Below, piece by piece: positions 16,024-24,322 of a stretch of 64,000 nt of DNA. This stretch comes from JABDIY01 sp963751955. GTDB lineage: Bacteria; Actinomycetota; Acidimicrobiia; Acidimicrobiales; SZUA-35. Below the pieces are notes generated by a model. It was given only the letters and a program-made list of their open reading frames with translations. It did no database searches and was not told the origin of the DNA. Location: contig CAVVWM010000008.1 of assembly GCA_963751955.1 (NCBI GenBank), positions 62,001 to 126,000 of the forward strand. The letters run 5' to 3'. The first letter of the stretch is position 1. Each line of letters begins with the position of its first letter. A program made the position numbers and the translations under genes.

Positions 16024-18393
16024 ATGTATTCAAAGCTTGGAAGATGGTGCTTCAACCACCCCTGGCGGGTGCTCGGCGGATGGCTTGGGGTTCTGCTTGC
16101 CGTCGCCGGATCGCTCGGCGCCATCGGTCCGTCCTACGACGGAAGCTTCGAGATCCCAGAGTCCGAATCGGCCGACGGGTTCGCAATCATCGACGACAAA
16201 TTTGACGGTGTCGGTTCTGGCTTGCAGGGGAGCATCGTGTTCCTGGCCGAGCAGGGGGTCGACGATCCAGAGGTTCAGGAAGCCATCACCTCGTACATCG
16301 AAGAGATCCTCAGCGAAAACGGTGAGGGCGACACCTTCGAGCAGATGCAAATCCGGTCGCCGTACGCTCCCGAAGGGCAGTCCCAGATTTCGCCATCACG
16401 TGAGATCGCATTCGCTCAAGTCAGTCTCCCGCAGAGCACCGATCAAACAGCGGCATCATTGATGGGCGTGGAAATGCACGACCGAATCCTCGAAGGAGAG
16501 CTGAGCGAGATCGATGGGCTCCAGGTGGAGATCGGAGGGGCAGTCTTCGCCGAATTCGAACCGCCTGAATCTGAGCTGCTCGGGCTCGCATTCGCCGTCG
16601 TCGTCTTGATCGTGGCCATGGGATCGGTTGTCGCCATGGGCACGACGATCGGCGTCGCTGTTCTCGGTGTGGGCATCGGCGGCATGTCGATTGCACTGCT
16701 CTCCAACATCACTTCGGTGCCCGACTTTGCCAGCACCATCGGTTTGATGATCGGCCTTGGCGTCGGTATCGATTACGCGCTCTTCATCGTCACCCGCTAC
16801 CGAGAAGCCCTGCGGCAGGGATTCGACCCGGAAGGGGCGACCGCTGTAGCGATCGATACCGCCGGGCGGTCGGTCATCTTTGCCGGGGCCACGGTGGTCG
16901 TTTCACTGCTCGGGCTTCTCCTGGTCGGCCTGCCGTTCATCTCCGGACTCGGGTACGGGGCTGCTATCACGGTTGCGGTCGTGATGGCGGCGTCTGTGAC
17001 CCTCCTACCTGCGGCTCTGGGTTTGGTCAGGGAAAAGGTCAACCTGACCCGCTACCGGGGCATCATCGCCTCCGCTTTCGTTGCGCTGGCGTTGCTCGGA
17101 TTGGGCCTGAGCATCCAGCCGTTCCTCGTCGGCCTCCCACTGGCCCTGGTCATCGCAATCGCTGGCTACCTGCCCTTTGCTGGGCCATTGAAGAAGGAGC
17201 TGCCACCCCGCAGGGAGGTCGCCATCCGCGACACGGTTTGGTATCGCTGGAGCCGCACTGTGCAGGCCAGCCCCTGGCTGTGGGCGATCGGCGGCACGGC
17301 GGTACTTCTTTTCCTCGCCATACCGCTTCTTTCGCTGAACATGGGCTTTTCCGATGAAGGCAACTTCCCCGAAGCGACAACCACCCGCAAGGCGTACGAC
17401 CTGCTCGCCGAAGGTTTTGGGCCCGGGTCGAACGGACCGTTCATCATTGTCACCGAGATCGCCACACCCGATGATCTGGCAACTCTCGGAGCACTCTCGG
17501 CAACGCTGAACCAGATCGATGGTGTGGCGTTCGCATCTCCACCGCTCCCCAACAATCCAGACAACCCGCAGGCCGCGATCATCCAGCTGCAACCCAGCAC
17601 TGCGCCTCAGGACATCGAAACCGAAGAACTGGTTTCCTCGCTTCGAGACGAGCTCATCCCTGCTGCGGTGGCCGGCACAACCCTCAGTCCCAAAGTCACA
17701 GGGCTCACCGCGGCGAACATCGACTTCACGGAATTCCTTGGCGGACGAATCATCGTGTTCTTCGGAGTGGTACTCGCCCTCAGCTTCTTCCTTCTGATGG
17801 CAGTCTTCCGGTCGATCATGGTTCCGCTCAAAGCGGTGATCATGAACATGCTCAGCATCGGCGCTGCCTACGGCATTGTTGTAGCGGTCTTCCAATGGGG
17901 CTGGTTTGGAAGCCTCTTCGGTATCGAAGGCGCTCCGATCGAACCCTTCATCCCGATGATGATGTTCGCCATCGTCTTCGGTTTGTCGATGGACTACGAG
18001 GTATTCCTGCTCTCCAGGGTGAAGGAGGAGTACGAACGCACCGGCGACCCTGTCAACTCTGTCGCCGATGGCCTGGCGATGACAGCCCGGGTGATCACCG
18101 CAGCAGCTGCGATCATGGTCGTGGTCTTCGGTAGTTTCATCTTCGAAGACAACCGAATCATCAAGTTGTTCGGACTGGGATTGTCGACGGCCGTGCTGAT
18201 CGATGCGTCGCTCGTTCGTATGCTGCTCGTGCCTTCAACAATGCAGTTGCTCGGTGCCCGCAACTGGTGGTTGCCAGGTTGGCTGGATCGTATTCTTCCC
18301 AACCTCAACGTAGAGGGCGGCCATCACGAGCCACCGGTGGGAAGCGAGGGTTCTGGCTCGGAAAACCTCGATCGCGAACCTGCCATGCTCTAG
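16024..18393 (+). CDS. MMPL/RND-family membrane transporter
   Basis: This 789-residue protein has the duplicated RND layout: one helix, an extracytoplasmic loop, and a bundle of five or six helices, repeated twice. The proton-relay-like motifs are GVGIDYALFIVTRYREAL in the first half and GLSMDYEVFLLSRVKEEY in the second. Actinobacterial MMPL proteins export lipids or small molecules. ATG 16024 is preceded by GGAGAG at good spacing; an in-frame TTG at 16003 was rejected. No lipid-synthesis genes are nearby, so the cargo is unknown. Confidence 0.9.
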   Translation: MYSKLGRWCFNHPWRVLGGWLGVLLAVAGSLGAIGPSYDGSFEIPESESADGFAIIDDKFDGVGSGLQGSIVFLAEQGVDDPEVQEAITSYIEEILSENGEGDTFEQMQIRSPYAPEGQSQISPSREIAFAQVSLPQSTDQTAASLMGVEMHDRILEGELSEIDGLQVEIGGAVFAEFEPPESELLGLAFAVVVLIVAMGSVVAMGTTIGVAVLGVGIGGMSIALLSNITSVPDFASTIGLMIGLGVGIDYALFIVTRYREALRQGFDPEGATAVAIDTAGRSVIFAGATVVVSLLGLLLVGLPFISGLGYGAAITVAVVMAASVTLLPAALGLVREKVNLTRYRGIIASAFVALALLGLGLSIQPFLVGLPLALVIAIAGYLPFAGPLKKELPPRREVAIRDTVWYRWSRTVQASPWLWAIGGTAVLLFLAIPLLSLNMGFSDEGNFPEATTTRKAYDLLAEGFGPGSNGPFIIVTEIATPDDLATLGALSATLNQIDGVAFASPPLPNNPDNPQAAIIQLQPSTAPQDIETEELVSSLRDELIPAAVAGTTLSPKVTGLTAANIDFTEFLGGRIIVFFGVVLALSFFLLMAVFRSIMVPLKAVIMNMLSIGAAYGIVVAVFQWGWFGSLFGIEGAPIEPFIPMMMFAIVFGLSMDYEVFLLSRVKEEYERTGDPVNSVADGLAMTARVITAAAAIMVVVFGSFIFEDNRIIKLFGLGLSTAVLIDASLVRMLLVPSTMQLLGARNWWLPGWLDRILPNLNVEGGHHEPPVGSEGSGSENLDREPAML

Positions 18394-18413
18394 TTCCGAG
18401 ACCTATTGCCGTC

Positions 18414-19166
18414 TCACGCTGTCCCGACGTCGGGCGGAGGGCTATACACGAAATCGAACTCCGCCGATCCGTTGCCGGCTGTGACGATGATCGGGAACTG
18501 ATCGGGTCCGCCCAGCGCTGAGAAGAATATCGCAAGCGACCAGTTGCCGTCTTCATCGACCAACGTGGTGGCCACACCGTAGGGAGAGGAAATCGTGACC
18601 GTCGACAGGGGAGTTGCCGTACCGCTGAAGTACTCATACGGCTCGACCTCGACGCTGCCCTTGTACAGCTGAACGGCGCTGAACTCCACAGCTGCGACGG
18701 GCGAGTCGTCGGCGTCGTAGAAGACATCCACACTGCGTCGTCTGATCTGGCCGTCGGGTCCGATCGTCTCGAAGATTACGGTATTCAGCCCGGGAACCAG
18801 CGACACCTCAGTTGTCCATAGTCCGTTTTCTGCGACCTCTACTTCGCGATCGAGCGTGAACACCCGGGTCCCTGCATTGGCCCACCCATCGAGTTGAATT
18901 ACCCGTCGGTCGGATCGTTCCGGAGCGTTGACCGTGAGGACCGCTGGGATGGCCGACCCGACAATCGTCGTGGGCACGGTGACAACCGGTCGTGATGTGA
19001 CCGGGGACGAGTCGACGGGATCGAGTGAGGTCGATTCGGTCACTTGCTCACCAAACGGCAAGGTGGCCGGGTCGACCGCAGGGTCAGGTCCCATCAGTGG
19101 CACAACCGCCGCGAGAGCACCGGCGCCGACGTAGAGGAAGGCGCGCAGCGTTCGACCGATTGGCAT
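18414..19166 (-). CDS. Predicted secreted/membrane-anchored protein with Ig-like beta domains
   Basis: This 250-residue protein starts MPIGRTLRAFLYVGAGALAAVVPLMG, a signal peptide or anchor. A Thr/Ser/Pro-rich stretch follows, then two regions that read like bacterial Ig-like domains: one around GWANAGTRVFTLDREVEVAENGLWTTEVSL and one around FSGTATPLSTVTISSPYG with DEDGNWSLAI. The GxWxxxVxLxxG pattern is typical of adhesin-type Ig domains. It converges with the MMPL gene. The frame is open for 39 codons further upstream, but that part is not protein-like. Confidence 0.65.
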   Translation of the reverse strand: MPIGRTLRAFLYVGAGALAAVVPLMGPDPAVDPATLPFGEQVTESTSLDPVDSSPVTSRPVVTVPTTIVGSAIPAVLTVNAPERSDRRVIQLDGWANAGTRVFTLDREVEVAENGLWTTEVSLVPGLNTVIFETIGPDGQIRRRSVDVFYDADDSPVAAVEFSAVQLYKGSVEVEPYEYFSGTATPLSTVTISSPYGVATTLVDEDGNWSLAIFFSALGGPDQFPIIVTAGNGSAEFDFVYSPPPDVGTA

Positions 19167-19270
19167 GAGTATCTCAACGACCAGCGGGGCGTGTTCTTGA
19201 GCCGAAGCGGATGTTTCACCCACAGCTGAAAGAGCGCCGGTCCGACTTCTCGTCGCGAGGAGCCCTCGTG

Positions 19271-19405
19271 TCACATGGGGCAATGATTGGGCACGGTCGG
19301 ACTCGACGTTGGTCTGGGCCGGTCTGTTGGGGTACTGCGGTGATCCGGTCGCCGCTCACGCAAGAACTCGAGATAGGCGTCCACCATCGGATGCCCCACC
19401 GTCAT
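19271..19405 (-). pseudogene. N-terminal remnant of a tyrosine recombinase (integrase)
   Basis: A 44-codon frame begins MTVGHPMVDAYLEFLRERRP, which resembles the SAM-like N-terminal domain of phage-type integrases. Similarity stops within 20 codons, where the sequence runs into the 36-base repeat at 19315-19350. No catalytic domain is present. It belongs to the degraded 785-bp stretch 19167-19951, which otherwise holds only the repeats and a folP2-like remnant. The short match makes the call tentative. Confidence 0.4.
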
Positions 19406-19556
19406 TACCAACCCGCTCGGCGGCCCTACGGCGACCGGGGGACCGCCTGACTTCCCGCTCGACCGGTGCCGGTGTAAACAGTGGGGTGTGGCACCGGCTG
19501 ACTCGAAATCGCAACTCCTGTGGGCCGGGCTGTTGGGGTACAGCGTCGATCCCGTC
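19315..19556. repeat. Two imperfect 36-base direct repeats in a degraded region
   Basis: Copies at 19315-19350 and 19521-19556 match at 31 of 36 positions and start 206 bases apart. Each lies at or beyond the point where a gene remnant on the minus strand loses its similarity (integrase-like and folP2-like). On the plus strand both would encode WAGLLGY-x2-DPV. They may be recombination scars or parts of a lost mobile element. Confidence 0.5.
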
Positions 19557-19583
19557 CTGGCTGATGGTTCGCAGCTCGGGGAC

Positions 19584-19844
19584 CTAGCGCTGACCGATAT
19601 GCTCCGGTTCAGTGACGTTGGCCCTGGATTGCCCGTTGGGCAACACCGCTTCGAGGCGGGCCCACTCCTGGTCGATGGTGGACTCGCCAGCGGCGAAGAT
19701 GGAACCCTGCTCGCCGAGGTCGAAGCCTCACACAGGGTTCGCGGGCAGCCACTCTGCCCTCGCCCCAGCGCCGCTGGCAGAGTGCACGATCGACTCCTCG
19801 TGATGCGAGTCGGGCGAGGCGTTGATGACGCCGAACAAGTGCAT
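19584..19844 (-). pseudogene. Dihydropteroate synthase-like (FolP2-type) N-terminal remnant
   Basis: Reading from 19844, the sequence MHLFGVINASPDSHHEES is the typical start of the FolP2-like paralogue group. After 38 codons there is a TGA (19728-19730), then the same frame continues with family-like sequence (GFDLGEQGSIFAAGEST, EWARLEAVLPN). A TAG ends it at 19584. The rest of the barrel is missing. In mycobacteria folP2 lies beside gpgS, and here the remnant is divergent from gpgS, so it is probably an ancestral neighbour that decayed. The TGA aligns with a position that is not cysteine, so it is not a selenocysteine candidate. Confidence 0.6.
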
Positions 19845-19951
19845 GCAGCCCGTAGTCGGTGCCGAACTCGAGATGGCAGCAGGGTCGGTGTTCGACGGGG
19901 GACGATCTGGCGGAGCCATACAACGGGCACCGTCGCGGTGGTGATTTGGCT

Positions 19952-20881
19952 GTGACCCCTCAGCAGCACAGCGAGGCCCTTCCAGAAAGTACCGTTCGAG
20001 TACTCGAGCCGTGGGCAGGATCGGCGGCCGAGCTTGCAGAGCAGAAAGGCGACAAAACCATCTCGGTCTGTCTCCCCGCCCGGAACGAGGAGGCGACCGT
20101 AGGCCCGATCGTGGAGGCCATCGTCGATCATCTCATCGGTCCGGGCTTGGTCGATGAGCTGCTTGTCCTCGACGATGGTTCTTCCGACGACACCGCCCGT
20201 GTGGCGAAGGAGGCCGGGGCCGAGGTGGTGGCCGTCTCCTCGATCCTTAGCGAGCAGACGCCGGGCAAGGGCAAGGGAAATGTCTTGTGGCGGAGCATCG
20301 CCGCCAGCTCCGGTGACCTCATTGTCTGGTGCGACACCGACCTCACCAGCTTCACAGCCAGCTACGTGACCCGACTGGTCGCACCGTTGCTGTTCGAGCC
20401 CCAGCTGGCGTACCTCAAGGGGTACTATGTCCGACCGCTGGACGAGGCCGGTCGGGGAGGCGGTCGAACTACTGAACTGGTGGCTCGTCCGCTCCTCTCG
20501 TTCTTCTTTCCTCCATTGGCGACGATGCATCAACCGCTCGGCGGAGAGAGTGCCGCTCGCCGGGAACTGCTCGAACAAGTGCCGTTCGTCGAGAGCTATG
20601 GAGTCGAGATTGCCCTGCTCATCGACGCACTTCGACTGAGGGGTATCGAGGCCATGGCCCAGGTGGATCTGGGCGAACGACGCCATCGGCATCGGGACCT
20701 CGGAGCCCTCTCGGAGCAGGCCTCGGAAATCCTGGCCGTGGTACTGGATCGGGCCGGGGTCGGTGTTCCGGATCCACTACCCCCACTCATCACCCGAGAT
20801 GGGATAGCTCGTCCCGTCAACTCTGCCGAGCGCCCACCGATGCTCACGGTCGAGAGCTACCGGTGGTCACGGCGTCATTGA
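19952..20881 (+). CDS. gpgS: Glucosyl-3-phosphoglycerate synthase
   Basis: This 309-residue GT81 glycosyltransferase is close to the mycobacterial GpgS length of 324. It has the NDP-sugar motif PARNEEATVG, LDDGSSDDT, GKGKGNVLWRSI and the metal-binding DxD as WCDTDLTSF, followed by YLKGYYVRP and a histidine-rich LGERRHRHRDLG. It transfers glucose from NDP-glucose to 3-phosphoglycerate, the first step to glucosylglycerate and, in mycobacteria, methylglucose polysaccharide. GTG 19952 was chosen because the preceding in-frame codons overlap the folP2-like remnant. The next gene encodes a matching hydrolase. Confidence 0.92.
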   Translation: MTPQQHSEALPESTVRVLEPWAGSAAELAEQKGDKTISVCLPARNEEATVGPIVEAIVDHLIGPGLVDELLVLDDGSSDDTARVAKEAGAEVVAVSSILSEQTPGKGKGNVLWRSIAASSGDLIVWCDTDLTSFTASYVTRLVAPLLFEPQLAYLKGYYVRPLDEAGRGGGRTTELVARPLLSFFFPPLATMHQPLGGESAARRELLEQVPFVESYGVEIALLIDALRLRGIEAMAQVDLGERRHRHRDLGALSEQASEILAVVLDRAGVGVPDPLPPLITRDGIARPVNSAERPPMLTVESYRWSRRH

Positions 20882-21029
20882 TGTTCAGGGAGAAGCGGCA
20901 TCTCGAGCAAGAGATCGTTTCGATCCATATTGAGCTCGACCCACCTGTATCAGCAGGTTCAGCGTCAGTCCGAGTCATCAATCCAACTTGCCAGTTCCGG
21001 CCGCTGCGCGCTGGAAACGACGTTCAGAT

Positions 21030-22316
21030 ATGACCTCACACGCACAGACCGCAGCCGAGATTCTCGACGAGCTCTGGCTCGGGACGGCCACCAAACCGGC
21101 AGGCCGATTGTATCCACATCAATGGAGCTGGGATTCTGCGTTCATCGCTCTCGGTAACCGCCATCGCAACTGGGATCGAGCGTGTTTGGAGATCGAGACG
21201 TTGTTCGAGGCTCAGTGGCCCAACGGCATGGTGCCCCACATCGTGTTCGGGCCCAGCGACCATGACTACTTCCCGAACGCGGCCTTCTGGAATGTTCGAG
21301 GTGTTGCCAGCGAGCCCCCGAAACGTCCGACCTCGGGAATCTGCCAGCCGCCGGTCCACGCCATTGCGGTGAAACTCATCGCCGATTCCCATGAGGAGGG
21401 GAGCAGTTTCGTTCGTCGGATGTACGAGCCGTTGTCGGCCTGGCACTCCTACCTGCACGATGTCAGGGCCGTCGATGGGCCCCTGGTCGAAATCTGGCAT
21501 CCGTGGGAGTCGGGGATGGACAACAGCCCGGCATGGGATGCTCCGATGGAGGCACTCGAGTTCGAACCCGACGACGTCCCTCGATATCGACGGGTAGACG
21601 TAAATCTGATCGATCCAGCCGACCGCCCGTCGGACGCAGAATACGACCGCTACGCCTACGTCGCCGGTCGCCTCCGCGACGAGGGATACACGCCGTCGGA
21701 GCGCTCAACTGTTCCGTTCCGGGTGAGGGACGTGTTGTTCAATAGCGCTCTCGTCGCATCCGAGCGGACCATCGCCCACCTCGCCGCCCTGATCGGCAAG
21801 GACCCTGCGCCGCATCTGCTAGCAGCCCAAGAACTCGAGGCGGCGATCCACGAGACTCTGTGGGATGAAGAGGCCGGGTTCTACTTCAGCCGAGATGCAG
21901 TCAGGGGCGAACCGCTGAGGAGCTGCATCGCAGGCGGGGCGTTGGCATTTTTGACCGAGATCTCCGACCGCAGCCGGCGAAACGCACTGCTCGAGTCGAT
22001 TGACCGTCGCTTGCTGGTTGAGGTCGGGGACGGTGCGGTGATTCGAACCGCGGCAACCGACACCGAGGGATTCGATCCGATCAGGTACTGGCGCGGTCCT
22101 TCGTGGATCCAGATGAACTGGATGTTTGCCTACGGTCTCGAACACAACGGCGAGCCCGAAAGGGCGGCCCACATCCGACGGGGGATTGTCAACCTGGTTG
22201 AAGGCGCCGGGTTCCATGAGTATTTCGACGCTCCCAACGAGCGGGGCCACGGCACAGATCGGTTCGGGTGGACCGCAGCCTTGTACCTCGATCTGTTGGC
22301 TAGCGGGGCAGATTGA
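21030..22316 (+). CDS. GH63-type glucosylglycerate/mannosylglycerate hydrolase
   Basis: This 428-residue (alpha/alpha)6-barrel protein opens with YPHQWSWDSAFIALG and has GMVPHIVF. The probable catalytic acid is the Asp of SGMDNSPAWD and the probable base is the Glu of FHEYFD; both patterns match the GgH/MgH group. These enzymes release glucose or mannose from glucosyl- or mannosylglycerate. Beside gpgS, glucosylglycerate is the likely substrate, giving one cluster for making and reusing this solute. ATG 21030 was chosen; a TTG at 20988 is less likely. A 148-bp gap from gpgS could hold a promoter. Confidence 0.85.
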   Translation: MTSHAQTAAEILDELWLGTATKPAGRLYPHQWSWDSAFIALGNRHRNWDRACLEIETLFEAQWPNGMVPHIVFGPSDHDYFPNAAFWNVRGVASEPPKRPTSGICQPPVHAIAVKLIADSHEEGSSFVRRMYEPLSAWHSYLHDVRAVDGPLVEIWHPWESGMDNSPAWDAPMEALEFEPDDVPRYRRVDVNLIDPADRPSDAEYDRYAYVAGRLRDEGYTPSERSTVPFRVRDVLFNSALVASERTIAHLAALIGKDPAPHLLAAQELEAAIHETLWDEEAGFYFSRDAVRGEPLRSCIAGGALAFLTEISDRSRRNALLESIDRRLLVEVGDGAVIRTAATDTEGFDPIRYWRGPSWIQMNWMFAYGLEHNGEPERAAHIRRGIVNLVEGAGFHEYFDAPNERGHGTDRFGWTAALYLDLLASGAD

Positions 22317-22353
22317 ACGCGGCGGGGTTCAATCGGCCGATTCAGGCAACGGA

Positions 22354-23577
22354 ATGTGGCTGGACCAAGCCAGGTTCGCAGTAGTAGTGAAATTCGAGTC
22401 GACACAACAGAATCGGCAACTCCGTCTGCTGGCGGTGGCGCTGGTCCTTTCCATGTCCACATGGTTTTCCACCGCCGCGGTTCTCGGTCAGCTGCGTACC
22501 GCCTGGAATCTTTCCGACGGCCAGGCGAGTTGGCTCACAATTGTCGTTCAGCTCGGTTTCGTCGCCGGCGCAGTCCTGTCCTCGGCCACGAACCTCGCCG
22601 ATCGCGTGCGGCCACTGCGCCTGATCTTCCTTGGCGCATCGGGCGCTGCGGTGGCCAACGCTGGCCTGGCGTTGGTCGACGGCTTCGGTGGAGCCTTGGC
22701 CCTTCGGTTCGTCACCGGTGCCTTTCTTGCTGCGGTCTACCCGCCTGCATTGAAGGCGATGTCGGCCTGGTACCGCACCGGCCGAGGCTTGGCGCTGGGG
22801 GTCATGATCGGGGCACTCACAGTTGGATCGGCGCTCCCACACCTGCTGAACGGTTTGGGCGGCGTCGAATGGAAGATGACGTTGCTTGCCGCATCGGTGC
22901 TCACCTTGGCCGGAGGGATTCTTGTCGAACGATTTGGCGTCGCCGGCCCTCATTCCCAGCCTTCGGCGGTCTTCGATTTGGGTCAACTGGGAGCTATCGC
23001 TCGTGACCGGGAATTCCGGCTCGCCAGCCTCGGATACTTCGGGCACATGTGGGAGCTCTACGCCATGTGGGCCTGGATAGCTGCCTTCTACACCGATGCT
23101 CTGGAGTCCGCCCGTCAAGCAAGTTTCGTTGCCTTCGCAGTGATCGCCGCCGGCGGAGCCGGATCGGTATATGCCGGTATCGTCAGCGATCGACGAAGCC
23201 GATCCCAAGCTGCAGCTCTGGCCATGCGGTGGTCGGGATCGATATCGCTGTTCGTCGGTTTCCTCGTGGACGCACCAGCGGCACTTCTGGTGGCTGTTGG
23301 GCTCCTCTGGGGATTCTGGGTGGTGGCCGACAGTGCGCAGTTCTCAACCATCGTCTCCGAGACCTCCCCGCCCACCTACATCGGAACCGCGCTCACGATG
23401 CAACTCGCCGCCGGGTTCGTGCTCACCGTGTTCACCATCTTCCTCGTACCCGTAGTGCGGGACGGATATGGCTGGGGATGGGCCTTCATGATGTTGGCCC
23501 CCGGCCCGCTGGTGGGAGTCTGGGCGATGCGGGCTCTTCGTCGAGGTTCTGCCATCGAGGCTTCTAGTGTCGGGTGA
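22354..23577 (+). CDS. MFS transporter
   Basis: This 407-residue protein has about twelve helices in two halves with an MFS layout (WNLSDGQASWLTIVVQLGFVAGA, RFVTGAFLAAVYPPALKAMSAWY, GIVSDRRSRSQ). It resembles the nitrate/cyanate-type or general MFS branch. It starts 37 bases after the GH63 gene and overlaps the following phosphatase start, so it belongs to this cluster. Movement of glucosylglycerate or a related compound is inferred from context only. GTG 22387 is a shorter alternative start. Confidence 0.85.
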   Translation: MWLDQARFAVVVKFESTQQNRQLRLLAVALVLSMSTWFSTAAVLGQLRTAWNLSDGQASWLTIVVQLGFVAGAVLSSATNLADRVRPLRLIFLGASGAAVANAGLALVDGFGGALALRFVTGAFLAAVYPPALKAMSAWYRTGRGLALGVMIGALTVGSALPHLLNGLGGVEWKMTLLAASVLTLAGGILVERFGVAGPHSQPSAVFDLGQLGAIARDREFRLASLGYFGHMWELYAMWAWIAAFYTDALESARQASFVAFAVIAAGGAGSVYAGIVSDRRSRSQAAALAMRWSGSISLFVGFLVDAPAALLVAVGLLWGFWVVADSAQFSTIVSETSPPTYIGTALTMQLAAGFVLTVFTIFLVPVVRDGYGWGWAFMMLAPGPLVGVWAMRALRRGSAIEASSVG

Positions 23578-24188
23578 TGGAAAGCCGTCTGGTTTTGGTT
23601 CGACACGGAGAGACCGAGTGGTCGGTGAATGGTCGTCACACGGGCCGTACCGACATTCCCCTCACCGCCAAAGGTGAACAAGAGGCCCGTTCAACTGCGG
23701 ACACATTGGCTGAGTGGGACTTCGAGCGCGTCTTCTCCTCACCGCTCTCGCGGGCCCTGGCCACCGCTCGCCTCGCCGGCTTCGAGCCCGAACTCAACGA
23801 CGATCTGTTGGAATGGAACTACGGCGATGCCGAGGGTCGCACCAACGCCGAGATCGTGGCCGAGCGACCTGGCTGGTCCAAATGGGCGCCCCGTTCTGAA
23901 GGCGGCGGGGTGAATGGAGGTGAGACACCGGACCAGGTGGGGGAACGAGCCGACCGTTTCATCGCTCACGCCGGTCACGTTGAAGGTGAGGTGCTGGTTT
24001 TCGCCCATGGCCATCTGCTGTCGATCCTGATCGCCCGATGGCTCGGAATGGACGCCAATGCGGGTCGGCTTTTCCCACTTGCAACCGCCACCGTGTCAGT
24101 GCTCGGGAACAAGCGATCTGACGGCATCATCGAGACGCTGAACCACCGATGCGGTGGTTTGCTGCCCGAGAGACCGGTCGATCGATGA
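23577..24188 (+). CDS. Histidine phosphatase family protein, candidate glucosyl-3-phosphoglycerate phosphatase
   Basis: This 203-residue phosphoglycerate-mutase-fold protein has the catalytic RHGETEW motif (His13 region), SSPLSRALATARL, the WNYGDAEG segment with the acid residue and the second histidine in FAHGHLL. The start overlaps the MFS stop (GTGATG; GTG 23574 is also possible). GpgP, which removes the phosphate from the GpgS product, belongs to this superfamily, so the gene would supply the missing step between gpgS and the hydrolase. That role is inferred from position; the sequence also resembles general acid phosphatases. Confidence 0.75.
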   Translation: MESRLVLVRHGETEWSVNGRHTGRTDIPLTAKGEQEARSTADTLAEWDFERVFSSPLSRALATARLAGFEPELNDDLLEWNYGDAEGRTNAEIVAERPGWSKWAPRSEGGGVNGGETPDQVGERADRFIAHAGHVEGEVLVFAHGHLLSILIARWLGMDANAGRLFPLATATVSVLGNKRSDGIIETLNHRCGGLLPERPVDR

Positions 24189-24204
24189 CGGCATTCCCGG
24201 GTAC

Positions 24205-24233
24205 TTGACTAGAAAAGTACGGACAAATAAGGT
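24205..24233 (+). promoter_or_regulatory. Candidate housekeeping promoter for the molybdoenzyme operon
   Basis: TTGACT at 24205-24210, a 17-base spacer and TAAGGT at 24228-24233 fit a SigA-type actinobacterial promoter. It lies 90 bases upstream of the FeS/NrfD gene start and just after the phosphatase gene. Confidence 0.5.
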
Positions 24234-24322
24234 GGGCTGGGTTCAGCTGGTCATTTCGCCGGCCGCCGAGCTTCGTTTAACGGAGTGATGGTTTCTCACA
24301 GCATCTGAAGGGGTACCCGAGC

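Noticed and set aside
19728..19730. Second in-frame TGA, in the folP2-like remnant, considered as selenocysteine
   Set aside because: The position aligns with a non-cysteine residue of the family, no SECIS-like hairpin was noticed after it, a TAG follows in the same frame and the rest of the gene is missing. It is a decayed gene.
19488..19955. Plus-strand open frame beginning MAPADSKSQLLWAGLLGY in the degraded patch
   Set aside because: It overlaps the folP2-like remnant on the other strand, its later part is not protein-like, and its start falls in a repeat. It may be a fragment, but nothing supports a gene.
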